This document shows, piece by piece, positions 1-12,789 of a stretch of 64,000 bases of DNA. The notes under the pieces were generated by a model, which was given only the letters and a program-made list of their open reading frames with translations, had not been told where the DNA came from and ran no database searches. The stretch covers positions 26,233,223-26,297,222 of the forward strand of contig CM038907.1 in assembly GCA_021904315.1 (NCBI GenBank), in the 5' to 3' direction. Source of the DNA: Sphagnum magellanicum. Lineage: Eukaryota; Streptophyta; Sphagnopsida; Sphagnales; Sphagnaceae. Position 1 is the first letter of the stretch, and each line of letters starts with the position of its first letter. The translations under genes were made by a program, and so were the position numbers.

Positions 1-450
1 GAATTAGTTAATTTGAAAATTGTCAAGAAATGATAACTCTTGGTTTTGGTATTTGTCACCATTTTGGGGAATTCTTAGATTGTTTGTGCATTTGCTTTTG
101 GTAATATTCAAAATGGAATACTAGGAAGTGGAAAACCCAAATAAATAAATAAATACAACCACAAAATTTCAACCAAAATCTCGAAGGCCAACTTGCTAAA
201 CCTTGATGCCGTTTCTCTTTGGAAATGTGATTTTCAATTATTTATCTTCCTCCCTTTTTCAAAGAAAAAGAGAAAATAGAGTCCTAAATTGTATAGATTG
301 TTTCCTTCATTTGCTTTGCATAAAGTTCCAATTGTGGAAGCAAAGTAGAAAAAATTAAAAATCATGTCACCACAAATGTTTGTCTTGCACTATTTTCACT
401 TGTTTTTTTATTGTTATAAAAAATGTAATGCAATTAAATTCATACTAAGA

Positions 451-644
451 GGTGTGTTCACACTTGGTGTTAGGGACTCTAGTGTTGAGTCACTTATGAC
501 CATACTAATCACTTAAGACTTAAACTTACTTATCATGAAGAGTTTATGTTAAACTAACATAACATTAAGCTATCACCCATTTAACATTGGGTGCCACCTA
601 GGATGCCACATAGATTTACATTTAACATCAAGTGTGAATGCACC
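451..644. mobile_element. Short MITE-like element with terminal inverted repeats
   Basis: The left end GGTGTGTTCACACTTGGTGT is matched, inverted, by the right end, whose reverse complement begins GGTGCATTCACACTTGATGT. The ends agree at most positions over 20 bp. The interior is AT-rich and non-coding, as expected of a non-autonomous DNA element of about 194 bp. The flanks (CTAAGA and ATAAGT) do not give a clean target duplication, so the superfamily is not assigned. A related but more decayed block with the same words (TTAACATNAA, TGCCACCTA) lies near 27786-27960. Confidence 0.5.
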
Positions 645-1490
645 ATAAGTGATTATATGAAGCCTAAACCACTAGGTAATCTATCACATCATTGAAAAGG
701 ATTGCAATTAGAATTGAATTGTCATATCTACTACTACTACTACTTCCATGGGATTTTGAAATTTATGATTTCTAAGAATTTGTCAAAAACTACTTAATAG
801 GTGGCCAATGGCCAAAAACCTTGTCCAAATCCAAAGGCCAATTATGTCTATGCATATTGTTAAAACTTATGGGGTTCAAGGAACCCATATAACATAAAAT
901 ATGTGTTATAAATTCCCATTTGCCTACAGCTTTCACCATAGGGAATACACAATGATGATTAATCCCCATTTAATAGTGGCATTTTATTAAGTAAAACTCC
1001 ATGCAAATGTGATATCATGTCATGATCTACTGGGTTGTTAACAAGATTATATATATTTACACATTATGGGCATATATAATAAATGGGCAAAATTTAGGGT
1101 AAATTCAAAGTATGTACAACTACGTGGCACATTGGTAAGTGGAAAAAAGACGGCTAGTTGTACAATTGGCATTGCAAACATGAATAGAGAAGAAAAAAAA
1201 ATTAAAAAGCCTACAATTTGTTTTTTAAAGAGAAAGAATTGAAGCCAAAATTCATAAAATAATGCATTCAAAGGCATTATTTGTATGAGGCAAAATGTTG
1301 GTAGATTTATATAGAAGGCTTAAACTTCCCAAAAGCTTTGACCTTAGTAGACTCACCACCCACATGGTTTGTGGTGAAGAATTGATTTGGTGATTCCAAA
1401 GGCCAAATTTCTTTGGCTTATTTATTTGGGTATCATCTAGGATACCTTGGCTCTTAACCCACATACTAACTAACATAGGGTTCTCTCATC

Positions 1491-1510
1491 CTCTCTCTCT
1501 CTCTCTCTCT
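1491..1510. repeat. (CT)n microsatellite
   Basis: About ten uninterrupted CT dinucleotides in non-coding DNA. Confidence 0.9.
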
Positions 1511-2681
1511 ATAAGATGCCATAATGGTGAGTTGTGTCCATTTTGGTAAGTTGACATTTGACATTATTGGAGGTTGGTATGACTTGATAACCACTTTTGT
1601 TGTGCATAAGGAGAGCTTTCGTTTCAAAGGGGTTTGGGCTCTACAAGTCTTGGAGGCATTTGCTATTTATCCAATATGACTAATAATCTCATGACTAGGT
1701 AAAAAATTTTCTACCTAGCATTCTTAGTTTTCAAACTTCATAAGAGAAATTACGAAATTCTTCATAAAAGGAAAATAAATAAATAATATTAGTGGATGAG
1801 TGTACATTAACTATGGTCACAACCAAATGGTTTATATATATGTGGCAGTTATTTTTAACATCAAAGAAATAGCTCAAATGGTAGGGATTTGATGACCACT
1901 TTGCAAGTGGTTTGTGCATTCAATTTACATTACCACTAGCCTAATTTGCATGATACTTATGAGAAGCAAAACCCTAGTAAAATCAAGTGTCACTTGGTAA
2001 ACATGTGAATACTCTGTTTTGGGGGTGAAGCCTTAGTGGAGGAATGGACAAATGGAGATCACTATAACTAAATTTAAGAACCATGGGAACCATGTGAGTG
2101 GAGTTTTGGGGTTAAACTTTTTGGGACAAACAAGGAAACATTTATTGGAGTGGTGTGAGAACTTAAAGGTTGAGGGGGTTTAAGGTAAAGGCTACCATGG
2201 GAAGAACAAATAGGTAGCTCACCCATTACAAAGATTAGAGAAGGTGCTCCATCTCTAGAAAGAGGTAATAAACTTAAGGGCGAAGAAAGCACACTTAACC
2301 ACGGTTAATTGACAAACCTTGCATCTTTGCTTTTGTCTTTATAAGATATAAGCCAAACCAAAACTAAAAGGGACTACTACCTACATAATACTCAAAAGAG
2401 TGGTGTGCACCCAATGCTTAATCATGGGTACTTGTTGACAAAATTTTCTTCTCTCTATCCCTACTAGGCTAACTCTTTCTTTTTTGGGAATGGCATTGGG
2501 ATAGAAGCTGAAGGCCCACTTCACATCTAAGTTTGAAACTCATGAGCCATGCCATCTAGTCATGGAAGAGCATTTTAGGGTTAGGGCCCCACAATTGGCC
2601 ATTTTCATGGATCTTTGGCCGCATATCCACAAGGGCCCCACAAGGAGGACGAACTCTAAAAAGAAGTCAAAATAGCTAGGT

Positions 2682-2682
<1 letters not shown>

Positions 2683-2730
<48 letters not shown>
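2683..2730. repeat. Compound (CT)n(CA)n microsatellite
   Basis: A run of about 16 CT units passes directly into about 8 CA units. Translated on the minus strand it gives a serine/arginine/glutamate-type low-complexity peptide, which is a repeat artefact and not a gene. Confidence 0.9.
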
Positions 2731-2754
2731 ATGTACATAACTTATTTGGGAAAT

Positions 2755-2860
2755 GGGAATTTGGTGACACCTTGGGTGAATGAGCACCCATGTTGGTACC
2801 ATGCTAAAAATCCCAAGAAATTGTTTAAATTGTTTTAAATATTGCAAATATCGCATGCAT
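2755..2860. repeat. Dispersed repeat fragment, copy 1
   Basis: The words CCTTGGGTGA, GAGCACC or equivalent, and TTGGTACCATG, followed by AAA...AAATTGTTT, recur in the same order near 44785-44860. This suggests two diverged copies of one dispersed element. No ends or coding potential were identified. Confidence 0.35.
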
Positions 2861-4267
2861 GCTTAGACAAAAATCAGGGTCTCTAAGTTGAAACCTAATA
2901 ATTTTTTGGGCTTAAGATGGCCACCAAGAGGCCTCGCTCAAAAAGATCAAGGTATCATCCACACATGCTCGTTCACCCTTGGCCATCGGTGACCACCAAA
3001 CACACTAAAGTGGTAGGAGGAGACAATGGGGTTCAATAATTTTTTTTGCTCGGTAAGATAATGTAATTGTAAAATCCCGATGAAGTATTGTTCCGCACAT
3101 GCATGGTACTTTTCCAACATGGCAAATTTGGGTGGGCCACATGTTCAAAGATATACGTAACTTATGTGTTCCTTAAGAGTGCAACTTGCTATTCCGTCTC
3201 CAAACAAACATAATTATTTCCAAAGGGAAGTAGATCTTGAACATGAAGTGAGATGTGATTTTCTTAAAACCTTTTTTTTTATCACGGAAGTGTGTGTATT
3301 TTCTCTTTGCAATGGCAAATCTGAAAAGCAGCTGCAATTTACAGGCAAAGTGGAAAAGGAGAGAAAGTGTTGGGGATCTACACTGAAATCAATGATGAGA
3401 GCATGATGGTGATGCCACCAGATAGCCAAATATTAAAGGATAGGGCCATCCATTGCGGATACTATTTTTTTTGGCTTCTTTTCGGCAGTGGGTCACACAA
3501 ACATGGGACCGGGGAAATGCTCATGGTGTGGTAGTCATCAAGACCCACCCCCAAAAAAAAAAAAAAAAAGTGTTGTAAGTAACCCCTAATGAGAGGGGGA
3601 AAAAGGAAAAAAAGATGGGAAAAAATAGTATTTTGGTACTCCCCAAATCAAGGGAAAGAAGTGTAGAGTAAAGCCCAAAGGCGGGTACATTCTCAAATTG
3701 CGGAGCATAGTACAAGACAATAGCTCGCCATTCATTTTGGAAATGTCCCTCACCCATGGGCTTTTACCCTTTGTAAAGGGTGAAGCCCAAGGCGAGTGTT
3801 ATCTTGAACCTAAACGTGGGTTGATTGTGAGCCATAGGAAGGGAGGGTTCTTACATCTACTTCTTAAGAGGGCCCTGGGGTGAAGATCTTACACCTGGAA
3901 GAAAGGCATAAGATCCCTTCCGTGCTTAAGGAATAGGCGCTTGAAGAACACTTCCCTCCAACAACCCCATGGTCCCTCTTGTCTTTTAATGAGGGAGATT
4001 GATGGATACAACAACAAGCCCTTGTCCAAATATGTTACGAAATCTCCAAAAATAGAACATGGCGACTTGTGTGGCCATCCATGGCAGGCTCATGTTTGTT
4101 GTTTCTACAGTTCAAAGTGTTTCCATTGATGGGAAACCAAATGTTCATACATCACACATGGTTGGTGGTAACAACTTTTCTTTCTTTCAATCAAGGCTAC
4201 GTAACATCCTTGGATTGGAATTTTTATAAGGAAAATAGAACTTTCAAAAGCTTGGGGATTTCTTTCC

Positions 4268-4441
4268 ATATATTATTATTATTATTATTATTATTATTGT
4301 GTACATACATATATATAAGAGGTTGCTTCTTCAACATGCTTCTTGAAATTGTGAACAATAATCCAATCAGACCCAAAAAGCCCATCCCGCACACATGGAT
4401 GCTGATTTAGCAAGAATGAATATATATATATATATATATAA
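4268..4441. repeat. (ATT)n and (TA)n microsatellites
   Basis: An ATT trinucleotide run (about 4269-4298) is followed by a short TA-rich stretch and a TA run at about 4420-4441. Low-complexity non-coding DNA. Confidence 0.85.
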
Positions 4442-5964
4442 ATATAAAGAAAAGTAATTTGTTTCTTTCATATTGTCACATTCCAATCCCCCAAACCATG
4501 GCACCCTTTACTTCACTTTTGTTACCATTGTCAAGCCCTCAATGACTAGAGGTGCACAAGGGTGGTGATTTCATAATGTTTAGCTCACAACGCAAAGAGT
4601 TATTGAATTTTTGGATAGTTATTTTTTCACTGAAATTTCAATGAAATTCAAATTTAAAATTACAAGGGAATTGGGGTCGACTCTTGATACGATTGAAAAG
4701 CCCTTGATATGTAAGGTTGCATCCAGGTGATTTCATAATTTTTAGACCTTATGTGTGAGAGATATTGAATTTTGAGTGATTTTTGTTATTAGAAATTCAA
4801 CTATTTTAGACTTTTTAAAATTAATTTTAGAAATGAAAATTGGATTTTAAACTTTGGTTAAAGTAGGTGTACTATTTTGCCCTTTCATTCAGTATCATGA
4901 TGTGTGCTCGAGGGACACTTCACAATAGAAACGTATGAACAAGCAAAGAGCAACAAAATGAAGTTGCCACATCTTGATTAACTTGATACGCACACTTGAA
5001 CAACATGCCCCCAAGGCTTCGTAAATGCTTTTAACTTTCTTTACAAAGGATACCTAGAGCCTTATTAGGTAAGATGGATGTTATTAATTCCAATTCTAAA
5101 CATGTCATTAATAAACACCAAAAAAACAAACTAGATACTCTAATCTAGGGTGAATTTCCATTTCCACATGGACAAAACAAATAATTAAATTTTTTTTCAA
5201 ATATTTAATTCATTTTGAAATTATTCAGATTCAAACCTATGATGGTTTTAAACACCTCAGGTTCATATTTTCATGAAAATTCATTTCACTATTTTAAAGA
5301 TTATTTAATGAGGAAACTTGACACTAGGGCAAAAGTACTAAGTCTAGTGCTTAAATAAGCCCACCCCCCCCCCCCACCTCCCCAAAGTATCCTACACACA
5401 AATTAGGGATTAATGAACAGATTTGATTTGATCCTGGTGTAACGCACATTTCATAATAATTTATTAGAGATATCTGTAAAAAAAAACCTTTAAAAACATA
5501 TTATCCGCACCGCAAGTTTAGTTAGTAGAGATATCCATAAAATAAAATATATATATTATCCGTACCCAAAGTTTAGTTAGTAAGGGAGTAAGATTTTTTT
5601 AAAATAATAAAAAAATGCATTTTTATTAGATGAGGAATGAAACTTATATTATCACAAATTTAGTGTAATTTGAATTTCATCTTGTCTTTCTTTTTTATTT
5701 TTAAAAAATCCTTTAGGCACTTGTCATTATTGCTGTATGTATTACTACTATAATTAATTTGAATCGCATGCATTTGATACTTTGGTACTGAGTTTTAATA
5801 TTTCATACCCAGATTTAATAAAATTTCTTCACTTTGCAGATAAACCCATGTTTGAGATTGAAATAAGAGGTATGCGATGAAAGGATTTATTTTTTAATTC
5901 AATTTCTGAGGTTGTGAGATGTGAGCTCTTTGTAAGTGTAGTGCACTAATGAATTGAGCATCAA

Positions 5965-5993
5965 CTATTATTATTATTATTATTATTATTATT
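5965..5993. repeat. (ATT)n microsatellite
   Basis: About nine ATT units in AT-rich intergenic DNA. Confidence 0.9.
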
Positions 5994-6471
5994 GTAACAT
6001 TACATTATAAATTAATATTTTTAAATTTTCATCCTATGTAAAATAAATAGGTCAAAATGTTTTTTGTCTCTACCCATGCTTGCTTGCTCACTTGCTCATA
6101 TGCCGCAGCGTGTTTCTGACTCTTTCGATAGATAGAGAGGCTAAGTGTTGAGTGTAAAAGCACATGCATAGGTTTTTATCTTTTTGTATGTGAGGAATCG
6201 GCCATACATCCGGATGAACATGATTTCACATGCAATATTTACTTCTATTAAATAAATTCTGGAATATTAATCGGCATGATTTCACGTGCACTAATTTTTA
6301 CCAGTCTTGGTCTGGTATGTATCATTTTTATTTTTAATTTTTAATGCCAATCTGGTCCTGGTATATAGGTGTCTCCAAAAATTTCAATACCCATATGAAA
6401 CTGGTACTATGGGATCACTACAAAATTAATACCAATTTGTATTATGAATTTTACATTCCTCTTTTAACCTG

Positions 6472-6512
6472 TAGCCAAATTTGGCTAAATCCTTTTTTGC
6501 ATGATCACCAAC
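6472..6512. repeat. Dispersed palindromic-core repeat (TAGCCAAATTTGGCTA), copy 1
   Basis: The 16-bp perfect palindrome TAGCCAAATTTGGCTA is followed by a T-rich spacer and GCATGATC. A near copy, with the same GCATGATC about 20 bp downstream, lies at 52697-52735. Isolated half-diverged cores occur near 12557 and 43468. The arrangement suggests the end of a small dispersed element, but no full element could be delimited. Confidence 0.4.
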
Positions 6513-7969
6513 CCTCCTAACTCACAATCTTGAGTTAATAATAATTTATTATTTTTATTATTTTTAAAATTTAAAAAACTGATTAGTATCAACATAGGTA
6601 TTATGGAAAATCCGTCTGGTAGATACATATATGTAAATTGTTGGGAAATTTCTTTCAAAAAAAAAGGTCTATTGCATTCATCAATTTGATCACAGAAACA
6701 GAAACTGCAAATTCTGAGGTAGTCAAGTATCAAACAGATGGCTCTGTTGCAGTTCTGGCAGGAGAGCTTAGTTTGGGACGCTTTGGAAGTTGCAGCTCCG
6801 TAGTTGAAGTGTACCTTTTTGTTTGTCTTTGCAGGTGGGTTCGGTTTGAGGGATCATTTGTCATGTTAAAAAGGAATCCTCCTCCACAGAGGCATGCCCA
6901 CCAACCCAAAGCTCTGAGCTTCAGTTCGTATTCTCTTCTTGTATTCCACATATTAAGTTCATGTCATTTGCTCAAGTGGAAGTTTGCACATCCATACAAG
7001 TGAGTGAGTGCCGAAGTAAGTAACAAAGTAAGTAATGTCAGAAGCAGATTTGTTGAAGTGCAGCATCATCAGGTCTGCAGCCGTGTTGGGCAGTTATCAG
7101 AAAGGTGGGGGACTTTAATAACCGGAGGTTCTCAGGTTTGGCTCTCAAAGAAACTAGGATGCCCGTGGTTCTCCAAGACCAAAATGAATGGTTCCCATAT
7201 ATACCCATGGTTCTCCATAATTCAAATAACGGATTCCCATGTATACAGCCACGGTTCTCAAAATTAATTCTGACACACCCCCCCCCCCAAAGAGATCACG
7301 CCTCTTTCAAGAACCTAAGAACCTGTCAAATAGTCTTTTATGAAGCTAGCGGTTCTTTGCCCCATATTTTGTGAAGACTGCCCAATTCTTTGGGGCTGGT
7401 TAATAAAAACCGGAACTGGAGGTTCTTTGGTTGGGAATTTTTTTTCCCCTAAAAACTAGATTGGAGGTTCTTTAATTAATTCCCAATTTTTCTAAAAACC
7501 AGAACAGAAGGTTATTAAGGAAATTCAGATAACCGCCCAACACTGGTATGTAGCTTAACTCCAGTTCTTCATTTGTCTTCATACCCATCACCCCTTCTTC
7601 TTTTTTTTCCTTTTCTTTTTTTCTGGCTTGTTTTGTTTCATTTTTCTTCAATGCCATGTTGGGCACATTTCATTTGATTTTTCTTCAATTTCCTTCATTG
7701 CCCATCTACCCTTTTTTTTCCCCCTTTGGAAAATAAATTTTAACCATTCATTGAAAACCAAATTAAAGAAGCCCCTCAACCCTATAATTACTAGTTATGC
7801 AATAGAGCCCAACCTCAACATGGGCAATAATAAGGCAATACTGGCAAAGAAGTTTAGGATTTGGCTACAGGTTAGAGAGGCCTTAACTAAAAAAAGAGGG
7901 GGGGCCGGGGGGGGAGTAAATGCAACTAGGAAACAAGGTGATGGGTATCACCTTAATTTCAGTAAATCT

Positions 7970-8190
7970 TAGTTTGGTAGGTATTATGGGCCACAAAGTG
8001 CAATAATGGCCCACAATCCCCATACAAATCTTAATTTTGGTAATTTTAGTTTGGGAGGTATTATGGGCCCCAAAGAGCCATAATAAATCCATAATAGGTG
8101 TTAGGTTCTACCCATGCAATCTTCATTTTGGTCATTTTGGTTTGGGAGGTATTAGGTGTGCGCCTCCAAGTGCCATAATAATAATCTATA
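7970..8190. repeat. Three-copy diverged tandem repeat, period about 77-93 bp
   Basis: Three successive units share the core TTTGGGAGGTATTATGGGCC (first base at about 7973, 8050 and 8142) followed by a CAAAG(T/A)GCCATAAT block. Divergence is moderate. Non-coding; the peptides readable across it are out-of-phase artefacts. Confidence 0.65.
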
Positions 8191-8839
8191 AAACTCATAC
8201 CAACAAACGAACCTTCATTTATGAAGAAAAAAGCTGTTGTTTTTAAACAACTCTAAAATTCTCATGCTGGTTTGGTTCACTCAACAACCCCAATCCAATG
8301 GAGGCAAAGCTAGTAGCAATTGGGTTCAATTGTGGTCACATGCATGCGGGAGTGAGTAGGTTGTCTTATTTGCTCATGTACACTTTTTCATTAAGTCAAA
8401 GAAGTTAAGGGTTTAGGGTTTGAGGTTAAGGGGTTTGTGCAACCTTTTTTAGGGCAACATTTCCTTTTGCCTAGTTCACAAACATGCGTACCAAGTAAAT
8501 TGTAGGCAAATCTTTGCACCACCGCCCTCACCCAAAGGCTGCTTTGAACACCTTTAGGTCACTAATCATGCCTAGTTTTGGACAAAGAAAAGACCATATA
8601 TAGCCCATTGGGAAGCACAATCAAATGAGAGTAGTTCATCATCTATGTTTACCCCCAAAGCATAAACCCTAAAAACTTTAGAGTTGCATGAGATCCAAAA
8701 AAAACCAAAAAATTTAATAGTGAATCAAATACCACCACCCACCTATTTAATTATATACCTCAACTTGGAACTTCTTCAACAACTTGATATGTGTTTTTTT
8801 GTGGTTTCCCAAGGTTTCTAATATCCTTGACATGATTTT

Positions 8840-8975
8840 TTTTAAAGATTTAAAGAGGAAAAAAATGAACCATACTAACTTCTATTAGAAGAGTTTTAAA
8901 AGAGGAAAAAACATTGAATCATACCAGCTTCTATTAAAACATTTTTAAAAGAGGAAAAAATTGAACCGCACCAGC
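8840..8975. repeat. Three-copy tandem repeat, period about 60 bp
   Basis: The block AAAGAGGAAAAAA, then TTGAA(C/T)C(A/G)(T/C)AC, then AGCTTCTATTA is repeated three times with small differences. Non-coding minisatellite. Confidence 0.6.
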
Positions 8976-10019
8976 TTCTATATTACCAAGGGGACATGGT
9001 ATTGGTAAGAGAGCTGCCACCTGAAGCAACTCTGCAAGTTGGCCTATGGTTGTTGGTGTAACTAAAGGAGAGTACGTCTCTTACAAGGTTCTGGAGGCTT
9101 TGTCTTCATAATCCGTAAGCTTCATAAAGGGTGTTCAGTTTCAATTGAGTTTTGTTTTCACCCGTCCATCATGATGAGTTAGTTTGTCGAATTGTTTTCG
9201 GTGAGAAGAAATTCTCATCATGTTTCATTCATTCATGGCTCAGCAGTTACTAAACAGGCACTATTCAATGTTTGTCACAATTGCCTTGTAACTTGATAGT
9301 GGCATCTCCAGTAAACTAAACTCCTCAATTAGCTGATGATTCAAGAGCTTTGCTTCAATTATGTTCCCCAAGTTCTCAATGTGTTCCTCAAGATGTTCTC
9401 AATTGCAAACGCACTTGATCTCATAACCTTGGTTCAAAGTTGGGAACCTCTCATAATCTATTTAGGTGAATCAAAGGGATGCACTTCCATACTTGTATTT
9501 TATAAGTGCAAACTTCTATTGGGAGACTCTCCAAAGTTTGCCATGGGCAAATGATAATGGCTCATTGCCACACCAAAATAATAATAATAATAAAACTTTA
9601 GAATGCACCCACCACCAATTAATAGAACCAACAATAGGTACACACACATTTGAAGTTGTTACAAAGTCCAAAAGCTTGGCACCCATAATTTTGAACCACC
9701 TAAATTTTCAAGAACAAGTAAACACAAGCTTCAAGTAGGGAAAAAAAAAGTAGGGGCAATGGTGGACCTTTGATCCCAACCTACAAATTGCATCCCCCAA
9801 AAAATGCAACCCCTTAGCAATTAAGAAACGGGACATGGGAAAATTGAAGACTGGGTTTGTAATTCGACATGAAAGAAAGTAATTCTAACCAAAACAATGG
9901 AGAATCTAAAATTTCAAAAATCTGAAATGCAATTGAAAGATTGTGAAGCAATTGGGAGATGTGAAAGTTGAAATCTTTTTGCCCTCAAGGGTGAGGGTTA
10001 CATGGTATGACCCCCATTT

Positions 10020-10142
10020 GGTACCACAAAAGTCCCAAATTAAACCCACTAGTGAGCAAGCGAAACCGTCCCAAATTAAACCCACTAGTGAGCAAACAAA
10101 ACCATCCCAAGTTTAACCCACTAGTGAGCAAACAAAATCCTT
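10020..10142. repeat. Three-copy tandem repeat, period about 37 bp
   Basis: Three near-identical units contain TCCCAAATTAAACCCAC followed by TAGTGAGCAA. The low divergence points to recent expansion. It sits directly before the larger array at 10227-10760. Confidence 0.85.
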
Positions 10143-10226
10143 GTTGTGTCCTCTATGGTTATAGGCCGGCCTGACTTGTTGTGTTCCAAAAACAAGCTTG
10201 AAATTTTGAGAAATGGGCAAAAGCTT

Positions 10227-10760
10227 TCATCCCATAAGGTTTAAACATTTTTAAGGAGTTGAAATTGGGATTTTGCACAACTATAGCAATTACATGATCA
10301 AAAAGTGGAAATATGGGTTTGATTTAACTTGGAGGTCCCACTTATGCCAAACATGTCATCCCATAACGTTTTAAATATTAAGAAGTTGAAAAGGGTCTTT
10401 TGTACAACTCTTAGCAATTACATAATCAACAAGTGGAAATTATGGGTTTGATTTCAAGGTCCCACTTATGGGAAATGTTTCATCCCATAAGGTTTGAAGA
10501 CTTAAGGAGAGTCGAAAAGGGGATTTTGTACAACTCTAGCAATTACATAATCGGTAAGTGGAAATATAGGGTTTGATATAAATTTGGAGGTCCCACTTAT
10601 GGCCAAAAATGTGTTCATCCCATAAGGTTTAAAGATTTAAGGAGAGTTGGAAAAGGGGATTTTGTACAACTCTAGCAATTACATAATGGAAAGCAAGTGA
10701 AAATATGGGGTTTGATTTAATTTCGAGGTCCCACTTATGGCAAGTAGGTATTTCATCCCA
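10227..10760. repeat. Satellite-like tandem array, four units of about 124-138 bp
   Basis: Units begin at about 10227, 10356, 10480 and 10614, with a partial fifth at 10752. Each opens with TCATCCCATAAGGTTT, then has a TTTTGTACAACTCTAGCAAT block, GTGGAAATATGGGTTTGAT, and closes with GGTCCCACTTATGG. No frame stays open across the units, so this is a non-coding array. Confidence 0.85.
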
Positions 10761-10960
10761 AATGCGAAAAGGGCTCTGCAGCAACTGAGCCACGACCTTC
10801 ATCATGCAACAAATTAAAGAGCCAGAGAATAAAGCTTATTGCCAAAAGTACTACAATTTTATTATTTTATTATTATGCTTAAATTCCAATATTCACTTTC
10901 TGGTCTCTGGCAATTGGTGGGTAAACTTGTCAAAGAAAGGAATTGCAACATGAAGAGGAA

Positions 10961-10992
10961 AATAATAATAATAATAATAATAATAATACACA

Positions 10993-11030
<38 letters not shown>

Positions 11031-11044
11031 TCAGTCAGTCAGTC
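10961..11044. repeat. Compound microsatellite (AAT)n-(GA)n-(CAGT)n
   Basis: An AAT run (about 10961-10988), a GA run (10995-11027) and four CAGT units follow one another almost without spacer. Confidence 0.9.
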
Positions 11045-11351
11045 CTTCCTTCATAGCTTACCAAACAATAAACAATTTTTTAATAATAAATAATATATTA
11101 ACAATAAATGATAATAATAAATAATAAATAATATTTTTTTAAAAATATTTTAAAAAATCCACCCCAAAAAAAAAAAAAAAACCACAAACAAACACTCCTT
11201 TTTAACAGTTTCACAGCACTTCTCATACATAGGTATACTTTACACCAGAGAGATGCCATGATGCGTCTGGGTAATTGGGGGTTGGTCACACACACTCCAA
11301 TAGTACTACTACCTACATATCTGAGCAAAACTTACATGCAAATTTGTTATT

Positions 11352-11380
11352 GCTCCTCCTCCTCCTCCTCCTCCTCCTCC
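11352..11380. repeat. (CTC)n microsatellite
   Basis: Nine or so CTC trinucleotides in non-coding DNA. A matching GGT run lies at 11631-11655. Confidence 0.9.
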
Positions 11381-11630
11381 CCTTTGGTAATGTTGTTTTT
11401 ATGAATCAATTATTATTCACCAGCCACAACCCAATAGGCTAAAGGCTAGGGCTAGCTAGCCCCAAGAACTTTAAAATGGTATCAATAATTGAGTTGACAA
11501 AAAACTACTACATTCATTCACTAATCAAAAAAGGAAGTCATCTAATTTTGTTTTTTTTCTCCAAGTCCCCCAAAACCCTAAAACCCCTTTTCCCCTAACC
11601 AATTTCTGTGTGCCCTATTCATGCACTAGT

Positions 11631-11655
11631 AGTGGTGGTGGTGGTGGTGGTGGTG
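11631..11655. repeat. (GGT)n microsatellite
   Basis: About eight GGT units in non-coding DNA. Confidence 0.9.
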
Positions 11656-11699
11656 CAAGGGCAGCAGCTTCAACACAATTAGTCTGTCGAATAATTAAT

Positions 11700-12757
11700 T
11701 AAATTTGAAGATTTCATATTTTTAAATGGAACATTCCTGAATATTTTTGTAAATTCTTTATTTTTCTTTCACAAATTTTTATGAAAAAAATTGAGGAAAA
11801 TTTAAACATTTTAATAAATAATTTGATTAATGTTGAAGCTACCAAGGTATTACTATGGAACAACAGATCACCCCACCAGGGTTACCACATTCTCAGGTGG
11901 AACAAGCCCAACACACCATAATATACAGAAATGGTAGAATCTTTCTATTCGACATGGAGTAGTTAGTGCCTTCCGATTGTTAAAGTTTCCACCTCTCAAC
12001 AGAGCACGGCACCTTACACACAAACTTCTTCCAAAAGAGTGAGTAGTCCACCCAGAGTGGGACGGGTATTAAAATTTTGCACCAAACCCCTCATCGGGTA
12101 TCGATCCGGGTATCATAGTTGATAATCATGGTTATCAAAATGAAGCAATACTCGGTTTTGAGAGGATAAGTACCCTCAATTAAAACGACATACCTTAAAA
12201 CCGTAAGATAAGCTAAGAATGTGCCTCCTCTCCTCTCCTCTCAAACAAATCCATGGCCATGCGTTTTCCGAAAGTAAAATCTATTGATTCTTTTATGTTG
12301 GGTAAGGACTCAAAAGGGGCTATTATGAGAATTCGGGTCCCACGCTTGCTTGCTTGCTTGCGCTGCATGGGACGCTACAGTCCCATTCTGGGTCCTTACC
12401 AAGTCAGAGTTGGGCAGTTCTATTTACATTTATGAAGAACCTCAGGTTGTATAAGTTGTAGTTCTGGGCCTAATTCGGTGTCTTCCTTTTTCTTTTTTTT
12501 TTTCTTTGTCAATTATGTGCTGCAGTCAAAAGTGGCAATGAATCCAAATGAATATTTAGCCAAATTTGGCTGAAAGCTAAATAAACATGAAAATAAATAA
12601 ATAAATTTTAACATGCTTCTATATTTCTGGCTAATGTACTTGAACCATATATAGAAATCTGGAGATTTTTCTTAAATGTTGGCTTTTGAATTCTGGCTTT
12701 TGAAAATCTCAAAAAGCACTTGATTTTATCATTTTTAATTTTGAAAAATAAAATTAA

Positions 12758-12789
<32 letters not shown>

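Larger units (their letters stand above)
1..6400. other. AT-rich gene-free stretch
   Basis: I find no supportable gene here on either strand. Open frames are short and have no recognisable domain, splice context or coding-like composition. The stretch holds a short MITE (451-644), CT, CT/CA, ATT and TA microsatellites, a poly-C run near 5365 and general AT-rich sequence. Decayed transposon remnants too old to read are possible. Confidence 0.6.

Noticed and set aside
12010..12125. Possible tRNA-like stretch with GGGTATCGATCC
   Set aside because: No acceptor stem, anticodon arm or consistent A/B boxes could be drawn.
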